DNA of 64,000 bases from Casuarius casuarius. Taxonomy: Eukaryota; Chordata; Aves; Casuariiformes; Casuariidae. Made by a program: the position numbers and the translations under genes. The notes below the pieces were generated by a model. That model was given only the letters and a program-made list of their open reading frames with translations. It was not told the DNA's origin and did no database searches. The stretch is taken from assembly GCA_003342895.1 (NCBI GenBank), contig PTFA01000087.1:2511969-2575968 (forward strand), read 5' to 3'. Shown here in pieces: positions 22,761 through 35,116 of the stretch (the first letter of the stretch is position 1; the number at the start of each line of letters is the position of its first letter).

Positions 22761-25700
22761 GGGTTGGGACTTCACCTCAGAGCATTTCATCTTTGGACAT
22801 TACAAGGCTACTTCTTTCCCAAGCATCTGAGAACAAGGTTGCATAAAACTTTGCGGTGGGGTAGACAGCTCTGTTCATGCTACAGCTCTATTCTTAATTG
22901 TGTAGGATTGTGGGACCTAGGATGGGGCTTTTCTTCTTCTGTATTATTTGTGGAAATGAGGATGCTTCATTGGTCCAGGGATGAATAGTGACCAAAGCTG
23001 AGTTACAAATCAGTGAAAATTCTTGAAGGCCTTTTAAGAGAGGCCATAAAAGTGCAAAGTATTCCCACGTGGAAATACGTGTTCCAGTGTTTTGCAATGT
23101 CCATTGCTGCATACCAGTTCTGGATAAACAGGCAGCATGCTACAACTGGAAAGCTGTAGTATAACCTCTCCGAGCACAAGAAGACAGAAAATACAGAGTT
23201 CTGCAAGTGGTATCCTTTGTCTCTATAGATAAAACAAGGCCTAGCAGCAACCTCTCATGGAGCAGGAAGGTAAAACATTGTTCCTTTGCTGACAAGTCTC
23301 TAAAGATGACAATGTTATTTACTGTCTCCATAATGCCTCTTGGTGTTGTTTTGTTTAAAACAGCTAGATAAGTAAAGATAAACTTTGAAATATTTTTCTC
23401 TTCATATACTGCGTAAATATGTGTTTTTTTCCATCAAGATGATGCTTGCAAAGAATTTACTTTATATTCTTCGAACTATTTTGTGGGTCAGACTCCTTTA
23501 GGAAATGTCCCACATCTGTGTAATATACCTGTGTGCTGAGTTTTGTTCATGGTTCTCTAATTTAGAAGAAATTGATGTGGGCAGACAGCTTCCTTTGGCT
23601 ATTTATTTTAAAATGTCCAAGCCCATAAATTATTTCTTTCAAAGTCAATTGTAATTTGTGCTTACTAAATTAACTCCAGATCCTTCCCTTATATCAGTAG
23701 TCTAGAAAGATTTTAAAACAAACACAAATTTTACCCAGTCCTACCCCTGTTTTCAAGATCTACCATTGTATTGTGAGTATTGGGATCTGTGGCCTTGACA
23801 GTGGCTGAGATAGAGGTTGTGCCAGTACACTTTCCCGTTTTATGTAGAAATCTTTGGAGTTCAGCACTAAGAGTTATATGCGACCCTGTGGCTTTGATGG
23901 CTCAGCTATTCTTGCTCTTGTGTGTTAATAGCCATAGGGCTTGTGTGACAATTTAGCTGTGACACTGAAAAAAATCATCAACTCTCTGCAGACGTTTCCT
24001 TTGATTTCAGTAGTTTTGCACATAATGATCTGTAGCTGTGCTGATATATAACTTTTGCTGTAAGTGTTCTAATCATTTTTGGACATTCAAGAACTTAATG
24101 AATGGCAGCTGGTATAATGAAGAAAGGGGAGGGATTTTGCTGGAGGTAGATTCTGTGCTTCCCTAGAATAAAGTCTGAGCCTTCTTCCAGCTAAGATTGT
24201 TAGCACTTGGAAAGGATGCTTGGCACTCAGTAAATTTCATAGCGCTAGGCTGAAACTGTTTAGACAAAATGGGAACTAGCATTTTCCTTGCTCTGTTTTA
24301 CAGTTTGTTTTGAATTTTGGACATTAGTTATTGCATAGGGTTGTGTCTTCTCTGGTGAAATAGGAAGCAGAATAACTATGGTACTGGTAGCAGAAGAGAT
24401 TGGTTCTTGTTGTATTTTGAACTTTTCTTAGTCAAGCTGTATGTGCTCCTTGAAGAACTGCTTCTCTGGAGGGTGCTAAATCACAGTGTCTTTGTGAGAT
24501 CCCTGAGAGGGCCATCCCTTTCATACAAAATACACAAATGAAACATATTTCTGGGCTTGTGCGAGTCTTGCCTATATTAATGAAAGAAGAGTCAACCCCA
24601 GTCTGTATAAGGAAGATACACGTCCTAACAGACTACGAAGAATTAGGACACTTAAAGAAGACAGCTTCAAATTCTCTTCCCTTAACTTAAATAGAGTGAT
24701 TGAGAATTACAGAGTTTCCTCGTGGGAACAAGTGCTAGGATTTTCTAAAACAACTAATTTTTTAAAAAAGTTCTTTGATTCTAATATAGTAACTTCAGTC
24801 GCATGCAGGACGTACTCTTCAAGTAACACCACTGTTCACTGGAGACCAAAAGAGAAGTGCATGGCAGTGCTACATTCCCTATGGTTGTTGAGAAAGAGTT
24901 ATTTCTAAATTGTAACAAAAAGATTCACCTCTGCTTTCCAGAAGGTATTATAATGTCAATATCTAAGCTTCCTTCGCCTTGAGAAATAGCTGAATCCATG
25001 CACTTTCCTAGCACACCCAGGGAAGCAGCTTCTTTTTCTCCATTTTTTTCTGATAATTTTTCTTTTAAAATTTTGGAAACAAGCAGTGGCTTTTGGGGAT
25101 TTCCCAGACCAATTCCAGAGAGAGAGATGATCAAAACTAGCTCACCAGCAGCTGAGTATGTGCTTGTATACCTCCAGCTCTGGTCTTGGGAGTTGCTGTC
25201 TCATTTGAACACAGCAAGCCCAGATAAGTTCTCAGCAGACTGTGTCATTATTATAAATGGCCTTCTTAATCATTTTGGTGCATTTAGTTATTTTCCCGGG
25301 GCTCCTGTAATTGCTGCCATTATAATACTATGTGAAATTAATTCCTCTTAGAGAGGAAATTGCAATACCTTTTTAAGAGACCTTACTCTGCCATTATCTT
25401 CATTAGACATCGCAACAGTTGCCTGTCTGCACAGCAGGAATTAGCTGGAGTAAATACTTTGTAAATATTTTCCCAGCATAGAGCTAGATTACAGTAAATC
25501 CTGCTAATACAAGGTTGCACGTACCTGCATCCAGTGCAGCAATTTATTGGATCAATGGCAACGTTTCTTTGTTTGTCTTGTTCCATTTCTGTGTTGCAAC
25601 AATTTCTTCAGGGTAAATGGCAATATTAAGTGATCAGACACCAGAAATATTAAGGATAGTTGAAGCTATAAAATTTGTGGAAAAGGTTAACTTTCCGAGT

Positions 25701-28700
25701 TTCTGTTTGGAGCCAAGAGTTTGATTAAGACCCAGTTCTATCCATTAAAGAAAAAAATAGTAATAGGATATGACATTACCAAAAGCAAGTAAACAACTGG
25801 GCAACTGTGAATTTTGAGTTTTACAATAGATAAAATTAAGAGGAAGCCTACAGGTTTTATGTATTTGAATGTGCTCCTTTTGTTTTTATTGATCTATTAA
25901 ACCCCCTAAGAAAGCCCTATCCTACCAGGTCACCTGTAATGTTCTGCCTGTAAATTACACTTGCTCAGCACTTTCAGTGATACATTTTTTAAGCAATGTC
26001 CTCAACCAGGTAAATGAGAGAAGATGGAGTGGTGTTCTCATGCATCGCAGGCACATTGTGTGCATTTCTCTTGGTGCGACTGGGGTTTGAAGCACTTTGG
26101 ACTTTGAAGGCTTTGTGCATTTTTCAGAAAATGTTTTAAATTCACCCATATTACCCCCTAGTGTTTTACCAGCAGTACTGGAGATACAAATTTCAGTCAG
26201 CCTACTGGGTGAGGTCTCTTGAGTAGCAAGGTGTTTTTGGAGGGGGCAGAAACAGCAAAAACCCACAATGTGGCTCTTAAGAATAAGTAGAATGTTTGGC
26301 TCCTCTCCTAGTTTTGTATAGCTCTTAGGATACAAAGGGGAGAAATAATCCTCTAATCTGCTGGCAAAAGTTATGAAGGTAACTTGAACTCCTTGAGAGA
26401 AAGAGATGAAAAAAATCTGTGCCTTTTGTTAATTTTTCTGGTTTATGCGTCTGTTAGATTACCCTTGCTGGAAGTTATGTATTTGCATTACATTAGCATT
26501 TAGCGCTTCTAATGTCAGTACAGCTTTTCAGAAATGAGAACTGTATAAAGGACAACCACTCAAAAGACTTTGTGTTCCTTTGATTTGTCCCTTATGAAGG
26601 CTTTCCTATCCCTTAATTTAATGAGTAGTCCTATTTGATTCATTTGTTGTCTGAAAAAGGGGAATGAATTGGCCAGCCCTTTGCAGTGTGACACTGAGTA
26701 GCATCACAACTGATTAAACTTGCTTTTGAATTCCATGTTCTGAAGAAACTCAGTCCTAGACAAAAGCTAAGAACAAAGCCTAAAAGTAAGTTATCTTTTT
26801 TTCCTATGACTGTCATGAAGCACACATATGACATCAAAATCATGTTTTGTGCTTTTTGGTTTTTGACTTGGCCTGTTACATCATATTACTGTAGGTATCT
26901 TATTTTTTGTCCTTGTAACCTAAGGATGATTGAAAGTTTCTGGAAATATTAATGAGTGGTTATGTAAACTTCAAATGTTTGCTAAGTAGAGATGTCTACA
27001 ATACACTAGAAATGTGCACCCAGGATCACTAGGATATAAATAACGAAGAGCTTCCTCTCTGGGACTTTGCAATATCATATTGGAGGTATCTTTGGAATAT
27101 GCCCAATAAGTGGTAATTGATTTAGTCTTTATTTTTTTCAGTGAAAATCACAGACGTAGCTTTTCACTGCCATATTGGACTCCTGAAGATAGAGCATCTC
27201 CACAGAATGTGCTAATTTAGCACTTGTTCAACTGAGGGATGGAAATCTTTAGTAAAGGATAGGAACTTTCTGAAACAGAGCCGTGGTCAAAAGACTAGGA
27301 AGTTTACATATTAGAAGCAAGTGTTTGTGTTAGAAGGACTCCCTCTCCAACTTCTCATTTCCACTGTTTTTGTTGCACTGAATGCTGAGTTACAGGAAAG
27401 TTAACCAATTTTTCTAATAAAGCCTAATTAATAATTCTGATTTTGAGTTGCTGTGGAGGTTGTAGAAGGAGGGCTTCAGAGCTGTGGGATGGAAGTTGAA
27501 GGGGACATGGGCTCTGAGTTTACCATGGGATTATGGGAGAGTTTCAGGATAGTCCTGAGGGGGAAGGCTTGCAAAAACATTTGGGGGCTTGCTCTCCTTG
27601 CTCCAGCAGCTTGAAGAACCACTCGGAGGATTGTGCCAAGAGGGATGAACCCAGCCAGGTTAAAGCCAAGGGTCAGAAGTGCTGAGAGCAGTGAATGACT
27701 AAGTCTGAGCTGTATTTTCGTAAGAGTCTTCAGTTCTCCCAAACTACCTTGCTGTTTTGGGGTTGTGTCTGGGTATGATCTCAGGTAGCAATGCTTTTTC
27801 TGTAGTACTTTTAAAAGTAAAAGAACCTAAATGTCTATGTGAACCTAATACAGAAATATTTCAACTACCACTGCAATGGAGGACACATTTGAAATGTGTA
27901 TCCAAAATAGCTCTAACATACCAATAGATGATTTTCTAAGAAGACTACTTTATCCCATAAATTTATCATGGACTATGTAACTTGGGGACAGTAGCTGCAG
28001 ATTTTGTTCTAGCACACAGCAGATGGAGGGCTGATAGAGTTATATGTCTTGATACGAGGCTGGTTTTATAATTATTTTTGTATTTTTAGTTGGCTGAGAA
28101 GTGCACTTCTGAGTGGTTCACAGCAGTGACTGTGATGGTCACATTCCGTCAATGAGTCAAGATACAATCTGTAAAAAGAAGAAAGTTTACATTTTCTGGA
28201 ATGAGTGAAGAAGTGTTTTTTGTATGAGACAGGGAAGTCCACAATAGAGTTGTCTGCAGTTGAAGCAGAATGCCTGTCTTGTTATTCATGGTAGCCTTTC
28301 AGACGTATGTCAGTGTACTAAAAAAAAATAATTAAAACGTAATTCTGGTGTACCTTCTAAGAATAAAACTTTGAACAATTTTTTTGTTATTGCTATACAT
28401 GAGGTAAACCAGAAAATGATAATAGGGCTTCTTTAGAGGGGGTCAAAACTGCACAAATAATGTTATCAACAGTGTATTCAAAGAGCTCAGTTGACTGTGA
28501 CAGTTAATTCAGAGATGGTGTTTTTCAAGATCCATTGCACAGAAAACAGCCTTACATATTGTCAACAATATATTAGATCTTCCTTCATCTAAGACAATTC
28601 TGATGTGGTTAAAGAAGGCATACTTTTATTTTATGTCTTAAGCCGTATTAATAGCGACACATTTCAGATAATTGTTTGTTACTACAAAGTCAAAATAGTT

Positions 28701-29060
28701 TAACTAATTTTCTGCTTGATTATTTTAAAGACAATTAAAACTACATTTCAAATATAAAAAATATACCAAAATCAGTTTTATTTTTATTTATGACAACTTA
28801 CCAGTTTACTGTGATGACACTGGTATTATTTTGTGAAAAAGTGTTCAGTACACAAGATTGCTGCAGTTCAGTTGTATCTGACCCTGATATGTTCACTCAG
28901 TAATTCCATGAGCCTTCTGTTGGATGAAATATGCAATATGAGTGTATAGAGTGATAAGGAACATGCATATGTTCAAAGACTGGGCTTAGTTGGATAAGTT
29001 TCCTGTATTCTTTGGATTTTCTTTTTACAAAATCTTCTTTTTCCTTCTCTTTTGTTTTAG

Positions 29061-29189
29061 ATATTGACGAGTGTGAAAATGACTTCTACAATGGGGGTTG
29101 TGTCCATGAGTGCATCAACATTCCAGGCAACTACAGATGTACGTGCTATGATGGGTTCATGTTAGCCCATGATGGCCATAACTGTCTTG
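29061..29189 (+). CDS. SCUBE1: SCUBE1 exon encoding the second EGF domain (internal exon, phase 1-1)
   Basis: SCUBE1 is a secreted and cell-surface glycoprotein built of nine EGF-like domains, a spacer, cysteine-rich repeats and a C-terminal CUB domain. It acts in extracellular signalling and adhesion and is known from endothelium and platelets. This 129-base exon encodes one whole calcium-binding EGF domain: Asp-Ile-Asp-Glu-Cys opens it, six cysteines follow, and [12 protein letters not shown] fits the hydroxylation motif CxNx4(Y/F)xCxC. It is entered after the first base of the Asp codon, from a pyrimidine-rich acceptor ending GTTTTAG, and leaves at [27 protein letters not shown] matches SCUBE1 rather than SCUBE2 (HDCLNIPGN) or SCUBE3 (NAGCVHDCVN) as I remember them. 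The paralogue call is from memory; family membership is secure. Confidence 0.93.
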
Positions 29190-29290
29190 GTAAGTAATGA
29201 ATGCCAGCAAGAAGGGTTCCTTTCATGGATGTGGTAAGAAAGCTTGATATTTTTGCAACATTTTGTCATCTCATACATGTTTTCAGTAAA

Positions 29291-29360
29291 GACCTGATCC
29301 AGACTCCACCGGATAAGTTGAAGTGTACTCGTTGACTTCAGTGTGGTTTATATCAGACCC
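29291..29360. repeat. Degraded sauropsid palindromic repeat
   Basis: GACCTGATCCAGACTCC begins the element and GTTGACTTCAGTGTGG with ATATCAGACCC ends it, with an AAGTTGAAGTGTACT centre. The arrangement parallels an ancient near-palindromic amniote repeat, often seen in turtles, crocodilians and birds, that reads CCTGATCCAAAGCCC, ATTGAAGTCAATGG, TTGACTTCAATGGGC, TTGGATCAGGCCC. It lies about 100 bases downstream of the EGF2 exon. The assignment rests on recalled sequence. Confidence 0.45.
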
Positions 29361-32300
29361 TTAAAATTGGCACTCTTCATCCTAAACATACTCAAATCAG
29401 TTTGCCTATCTCTAATGTAGAGAGAGAAAAACCACCTCAAAACCCTATGCTGGATGTTTGGGCTTTTTTTTTAGGAAACATAATTGGTCTCACCCGCTTA
29501 AATGTGCTTTGTCTGTTTTTTCCAACTTCTGTAATTCTGGTCATAACTTTAAAGCTCCTCTTCCCTCTTTTTTAACTCTTAGGATAAGACAGTACTAGGA
29601 TGTTCTATATGAGCATACATTACTGAATGTTAGAAGTACATGTGTGATGAAGAAATACTTAGGCAATAAAATAGGGCAAAGAAACAGTTATCAGTAATAG
29701 CTGTTTATAAAGGAGACAGACACAGTCCACTAACTGTACAAAACCAGGTTCTGAGCAGGATCTTAATTTCTTCAGCAGTCTGAAGTCACTGGATCTGAGA
29801 TTCTGATTCCTGCCCATTCCTCTGCTTTAAATGAGTTTGGTTTATCCTACAAACTAAAAAAGTGTTTGTTTTGTGTTAAATTTCTTCACACAAATTACTT
29901 GGAAGTGAGCTACATGCTCTTTCCCATACCTGCTTATTTGGTAGTCATTTTGGCTAAATCCTAGTACCCTATGTTGTCTGCTTTCCAGTCTATTTATCCA
30001 GGGGTATAATATACTTTACAAGGGGCTGTCTTTCTCCAAATTCCCAATGTAAATACAATGACCACTGTTTGATACAATCGCAAATTCATTTCAGGGTGAT
30101 GTGTATAAAATAGTAATGAAAAGGGTATGTCGTCTGTGTCACTCGACGCCTTTACTATGGTAAAAGCTGAGATCCTTTGCAGTGAAAATCAAGAAATCAG
30201 GTAGTCAACCAGAAATAATAACGTCCAGTAACATCAGTCTACACTCACTGAAGCTACGGAACAACTAGAATTTCCGAGCAAGGTTTCGGTTGGCCTTTCA
30301 GTAGATGTATTTCCTACTTGGTTCGTTTTCAAACTGAGTAGTATTTGTTCAGATGGCTTATACATCCTGGCCATTGACAGGCTTTTGACTCAAATTTCCA
30401 AATTTCATTTATCATAGAACAGACTAAATGGATGTATTTGCCTCAGCCTGAGCTGGTCAAAGGATTCATTGTGCAAGAAGCATTTCTTATACAAAGAGCA
30501 GCCAACCATTCATATAAAAATTAAGAAAAACTATATTTACACTAACATACATAAATATCTCTTAATAAAAGAGGACACAAGCATAATCAAATAGTACAAC
30601 TATTTGGAATTCAAATGAATGTGCGTGTACATTGTTTCAAATAGCTTGCTATTTTCAACTTTGTTTCCAAATGATCCCCTTAACAGTATGGAAAAGTGGG
30701 TCAGCAAATATGAGCAACAACAGAAGGAGTGACCTGATAAAGGATGAAAACTTTAGGAGGCCTGCAGAATTTTATTGGACCTCTCCTGCTCTCTGTATTG
30801 GTGCTCTCTGATTGCGGTTCTCCATGCAGGTTGGACATACACAGCCAAATTTCTCATGTTTTTGTTCACTGATTTCTATTCAGCCACTTGGTTTTGGAAG
30901 ATGAAAGACCTACAATAATACAAACTGTTGTGTTGAACTGATGGTTATGGTTATGGTCTTGATCCAACGCTTGCCAAGAGATCTCACAGATTTGTCAGAT
31001 TCAGTGTCTCTCTATATTCACATCGCACTCTGACCTGATGTTCTGCATTCCCTCCAAAACATTAGGAACTATGTTCCCTCTAGAAGAGGTTCAGTGAACT
31101 GAAGATGAGTGGGAATGATAGCAAAGGGTTCACTTTCTTGCAGGATGTAACTTTAGGACACTAAAAGAGATCACCATTGCCTTCTTAATTTTGGGGCCAT
31201 GGACTAAGGAAGGATCTGTTCCTCAAATGCAGATGGAATATTTGCAGCTGGTTCTTGATATGAGTCAGTAAAATAACTGCTCTAGCATAAAGGAACTGAA
31301 AAGGGAATCAAGGCACATTTTCCTCCTTCTCCCTTTTAAAAAAATTTTAGTGAATTTACTGATGATAAAAGTGCCTGGCTGTAAGGTCTGAAACTGAAGT
31401 TTTTAATCCCAGCAGTGGCCATGCAAGTCTTGCTATGTCTGGCCATTGTGCGTTAACTCAGATTTGATAAGCATTCTGAGATTAAAACTGTATACATGTT
31501 AAGTAAGGTTGTAGTGGATATTAGGTAGACTTATTTCATTTCCAGAGAATTTGTAGATAAGCCTATAAAACCCATAGTAGGTTGATTTTGAAAACCCTGC
31601 CTGAACTGCCATTTCATTCAACACCGATAAAATGCATATGCTTGGATGGAAGTGGATTTGCTAGGTGAGACCCAAGTTCAGATTACACTCTTCCTCTGCT
31701 CTCCCCCATCTTTTGGCCTTGCAGGTGTTGCTGTTGGGATCCATTCTGACACCACCTGGGAAGCAAGGCAGCAAGGACTCTTGGGCAATTCAACTGCCTA
31801 AGCTTAGGTGTCTCATGCCAGTTAAGACACCATAAGGCATCTGAGAAATCCCCATAGAGCTGGCAGATGTGACATGGGATCTACAGGAGTAGATCTGGAG
31901 TGGAGTTCCAGAGCTGGAGGCCAGACGGGATAATTTAAGGAATCTGAAATGTCATCAGACTCCTGTGTTTGGACAGCTGAATCGCTCTCTCAGTGACCTC
32001 TGCTGCATTTCATCACACACATGTTGCCAGAAATCTTTATGTCTAGCAATTTGAGATAGAAGGCCTAGGGATGGTGACCCCATGATAGTTCATTCATAGT
32101 CCTGTAGACCATCTAGGAACCTCTAGAAAAAAAGCTGTAATGGAGAAGACAGCTACATCAGGATTTCTACATGTCTTGCTTGACAGAAGTCTGTGTAAAA
32201 TCTTAAGCCATCTCTTCTTGTCAGGGGTTACATTCCTTTTTAAACCTTCACTGGATGTCTTTCTAGTAACGTCAGTGTAGCAAGATGATTATAATGTTCT

Positions 32301-33561
32301 TTATAAATAACAAACTTCAAGTATTCACAACTAATTAGACCAGATGAGGTTGATGGGTTAAGTGTTTTTTCCTGTGTTCCTGTTTCAACATTTCTCACTT
32401 TCTAATCAAGGGAAATTTCTTATTTATTTATTTGTTGGGAGGAGGTGTTTGGTTAAGATTTCATGGCTAAAATTTGTACTGGAAAATGTCCAAAACTGTC
32501 CTCAGGGGAACTCAGCTCACTCTCTATTTGACATTTTTATTGAGGAGTTTCTCAAATATAACATGAAATGACACCATGGGGAATTCAAGCTATGATGAGA
32601 TCCTTGTCTGGCTAAAAATAATTTATTTTAGCACTGCAATCACTTGAAATAGCAGTAGTGCTTTCTTAAAATTACTCTAAATTCTGTTCAGTGGATGCAA
32701 GACTAATATTTGGTCTCATGCAATAAGTTTTCTTTATCCTTCATTTGAAACCAGTCATGAAATATGTTTTCCTCTCTCCTGTATGAAATACCAGTCTGGG
32801 CTTTTTAATAAGCAATTAGCTCACTGGTCCAGATGTTCTTTCCTGTTTGATCTTTTTTTTTCCATGAACTTATTGATAAATTGATTTTTTTCTTGTTCAT
32901 GTCTTTTATATGTTGAGGCATGTCCTCAATTTCCATTCTCTCTTTCCTTTAGAAGAGATCATGGGATAACTGATCATTCTTCCCATCACTCTTGAACACT
33001 TTTCCCTTCTTGTTCCTAGTAAATCAGATTCTTTCTCAGATATCCAATAAAATCTGTGGGTCTGTACTACAGAGTATCCATGGGTAAGACTTAATAACCT
33101 TTAAAACTGCTTATTCAAAATATACCCCCTGCTATGATTCAGCATGACACTTGAAGTTGTTAGTAATTTGTATGGCTTTCTTGATGTAAAATTGAGAAGA
33201 CTGGACTTTCACGTATGTATAAATGCATTATTGAACTGAGGCCTTTGACAGTTGGGTATACTTGTCCTCTTTCTGTGTGTCCTGTTAGAGGCTTTTTGTA
33301 AGAGAGCTCCTTGGTAGCAGAACTGCTAGAAGTGGACTGAGCCTGGAGATGTAAGCCTGCATATAGTATGAACTGAGATATATGGATGTGATTGCAGTAG
33401 GGAAGGCTTGAGAATTTGTTCTCTTTTTCGGTGAGAATTTCAGGAGAGCTTGGCACAGCTGGCATGATGTGACTCCAGAATGCACTCAAGAGGGTAAGGA
33501 GAGAATTTCCTGTTTTTTTTCAGTCTACTTTCAAACTATTGGGACAGGAACTGTCATATGC

Positions 33562-33578
33562 AAAAAAAAAAAAAAAAA
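33562..33578 (+). repeat. (A)17 tract
   Basis: Seventeen consecutive A residues are followed by CCCC. No cDNA-like or SINE-like sequence was recognised immediately upstream, so I treat it as a simple homopolymer, not a retroposon tail. Confidence 0.9.
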
Positions 33579-34651
33579 CCCCTTCTGCTCTTTCAGCACT
33601 GATAAGGCTTCAGCTTGTAGAGGACTGTTCAGTTTGGGGCACTGCACTTTGAAGAAGCCAGAAGAGAGCAGTGAGAATAATCATTGATCTAGAAAATATG
33701 GCTAATGAGGAGAGAATGAAAGAAAAGAGAGAATTTTCTTCTAGGGAAGAGACAATGAAAAAGAAGGTGTAATAGTCTTCAAGTCAAAAAAAGACTGCTG
33801 CAAAGAACTGGAGTTTTACTGATTGGTTTTCATAGCTGAAAGCAGTTCTCACTGATATTCCTAAGTCTTTCAAAGTTATTGAGCATCCGAAAATAGAAAG
33901 TAGAGGACAATGCCACATGTATTTGGATGGAAAAGCTGAGAGCCTTGCTTAACAAGAGTTCCTTGCCAAAGGACTCACATATCAGCTGATACTCCAGCTG
34001 TTTCAAGCCTCCTGGAATTCACCCACCTGTGATCAGAATGTGAGAAAATGAGAAAAGAAAGCATTGTGCAGGAAAAACATACAGAAACAAAAGGTGACTG
34101 CCATTGGTTATTACATGAGAAAAATCACCTCCAAATTCTGCTCTCTTTTCCTGGAGGCACAGTTTTGTATACACATAATTAGAGAATTCTTCCTAAAAAC
34201 TGACATTACTCTTTGATTTCTGTAAATCAAACCAATTCGTGTGTGAAAAATATTTCAAGTCAACAAATGGAATTGCATGCAGTGACAATTTCCTTTTGCC
34301 TATCCGTTCAGATATGAATATGAATAGTTATGAAGTACTACCCATCTCTCTCTGTTTGTTTGTTTGTTTTTTATTTTCTCCACAGCTCTGATTTGTCACA
34401 GTCCCTTTCTAATAGGGAGTAAGCATTGCATTATTGCATCTTGCTTCCGGGTGGCATTCAGTGTAGCTATTCTTTCTGTTAGAGATTAGCATCAGTTTCA
34501 TGAAGTCCTCTGGTCTTCATAATTTCTCTGATTAGTGAGTGTGCTCAAGTAGGTTGCAAGCTGTTGTTAGAAGCTATCAAACAAGATGCTATAGAATGTG
34601 GACAAAAATTTTATAGTAATCTGTTTAGAGATGTATTTATCTGTAGGCTTT

Positions 34652-34800
34652 TCTGTGGAACACTTTGCAAACACTAATAGTTTGTCCTCACAACAATCCT
34701 GTAAGGAAAAGACGTATAATTTTACTTGTTTTTATAGATGAGGAATCAAGGCAAACAGCTTCAGTGACTTTCTGGTCTTCACACAGCATGTCTGGATGTC
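34652..34800 (+). mobile_element. MIR SINE fragment
   Basis: This is the best preserved MIR-like copy in the window. In order it shows CACTTTGCAAACACTAATAG, TCCTCACAACAATCCTGTAAG, TTTTTATAGATGAGGAATCAA, GGCAAACAGCTTCAGTGACT and TCACACAGCATG. These correspond to the MIR parts CTTTACA, TCCTCACAACAACCCTATGAG, TTTTACAGATGAGGAAACTGA, GGCACAGAGAGGTTAAGTGACT and TCACACAGCTAG. Family identity is from memory of the consensus. Confidence 0.75.
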
Positions 34801-35074
34801 TGTGGCATAGCCTAACACTTCTGAATCCCTGCTTACATACCCACGTTTCAAATATCCTTTGTCACTTTGATTTCTCTTATTCACAGAAAGATAACAGAAT
34901 TAGGAAGTTTGGACATGTATAGTATGACATCTCAGGTAATTTTCTTGTATATCAGACCTTCTAAAAATAACTATAGGAGTTGGTTTTGGCGACGCAGTAT
35001 AGTTTAGGGCTCTTCAGCAATTAATCCTGTGTCTGTGGTTCAGAAAGGTCCTAGGAAGCAGAGTGATTCTGGTT

Positions 35075-35084
35075 ATAAATAAAA

Positions 35085-35115
<31 letters not shown>

Positions 35116-35116
35116 A
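35075..35116. repeat. (ATAA)n microsatellite
   Basis: About ten near-perfect ATAA units run for ~42 bases, interrupted only by one AAAATAAAT variation at the start. It is likely to be length-polymorphic. Confidence 0.95.

Larger units (their letters stand above)
131..29060 (+). other. SCUBE1: Intron preceding the EGF2 exon (probably SCUBE1 intron 2)
   Basis: This is about 29 kb of AT-rich non-coding sequence ending in a pyrimidine-rich tract and TTTTAG at the acceptor of the 29061 exon. In SCUBE genes the preceding exon should encode EGF1 and the one before it the signal peptide. I looked for the EGF1 cysteine pattern ending in a Gly-Glu-Gly-Lys-type segment and did not find it, so this is taken as intron 2 with both earlier exons upstream. 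The intron holds MIR-like SINE fragments, one CR1-type LINE fragment, a candidate cryptic exon at 15039 and small hairpins, listed separately. Pyrimidine-rich stretches occur near 8390-8540 and 8695-8750. Elsewhere I see no recognisable gene. Confidence 0.75.

Noticed and set aside
25955..26335. 126-codon open frame on the minus strand
   Set aside because: Composition and residue order look random, and no conserved motif was seen.
27476..27742. 88-codon minus-strand frame with a hydrophobic, leucine-rich stretch in a more GC-rich patch
   Set aside because: I considered a retroviral or LINE remnant, but no protease, polymerase or envelope motif is visible. It is too short to assign.
131..29060. 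Expected SCUBE1 EGF1 exon
   Set aside because: I scanned for the EGF1 cysteine spacing and signature next to splice sites and found none. The search was by eye, so a diverged exon could have been missed.
33562..33578. (A)17 as the tail of a processed pseudogene or SINE
   Set aside because: No coding-like, SINE-like or AATAAA-bearing sequence was recognised immediately upstream, and no flanking target duplication was seen.
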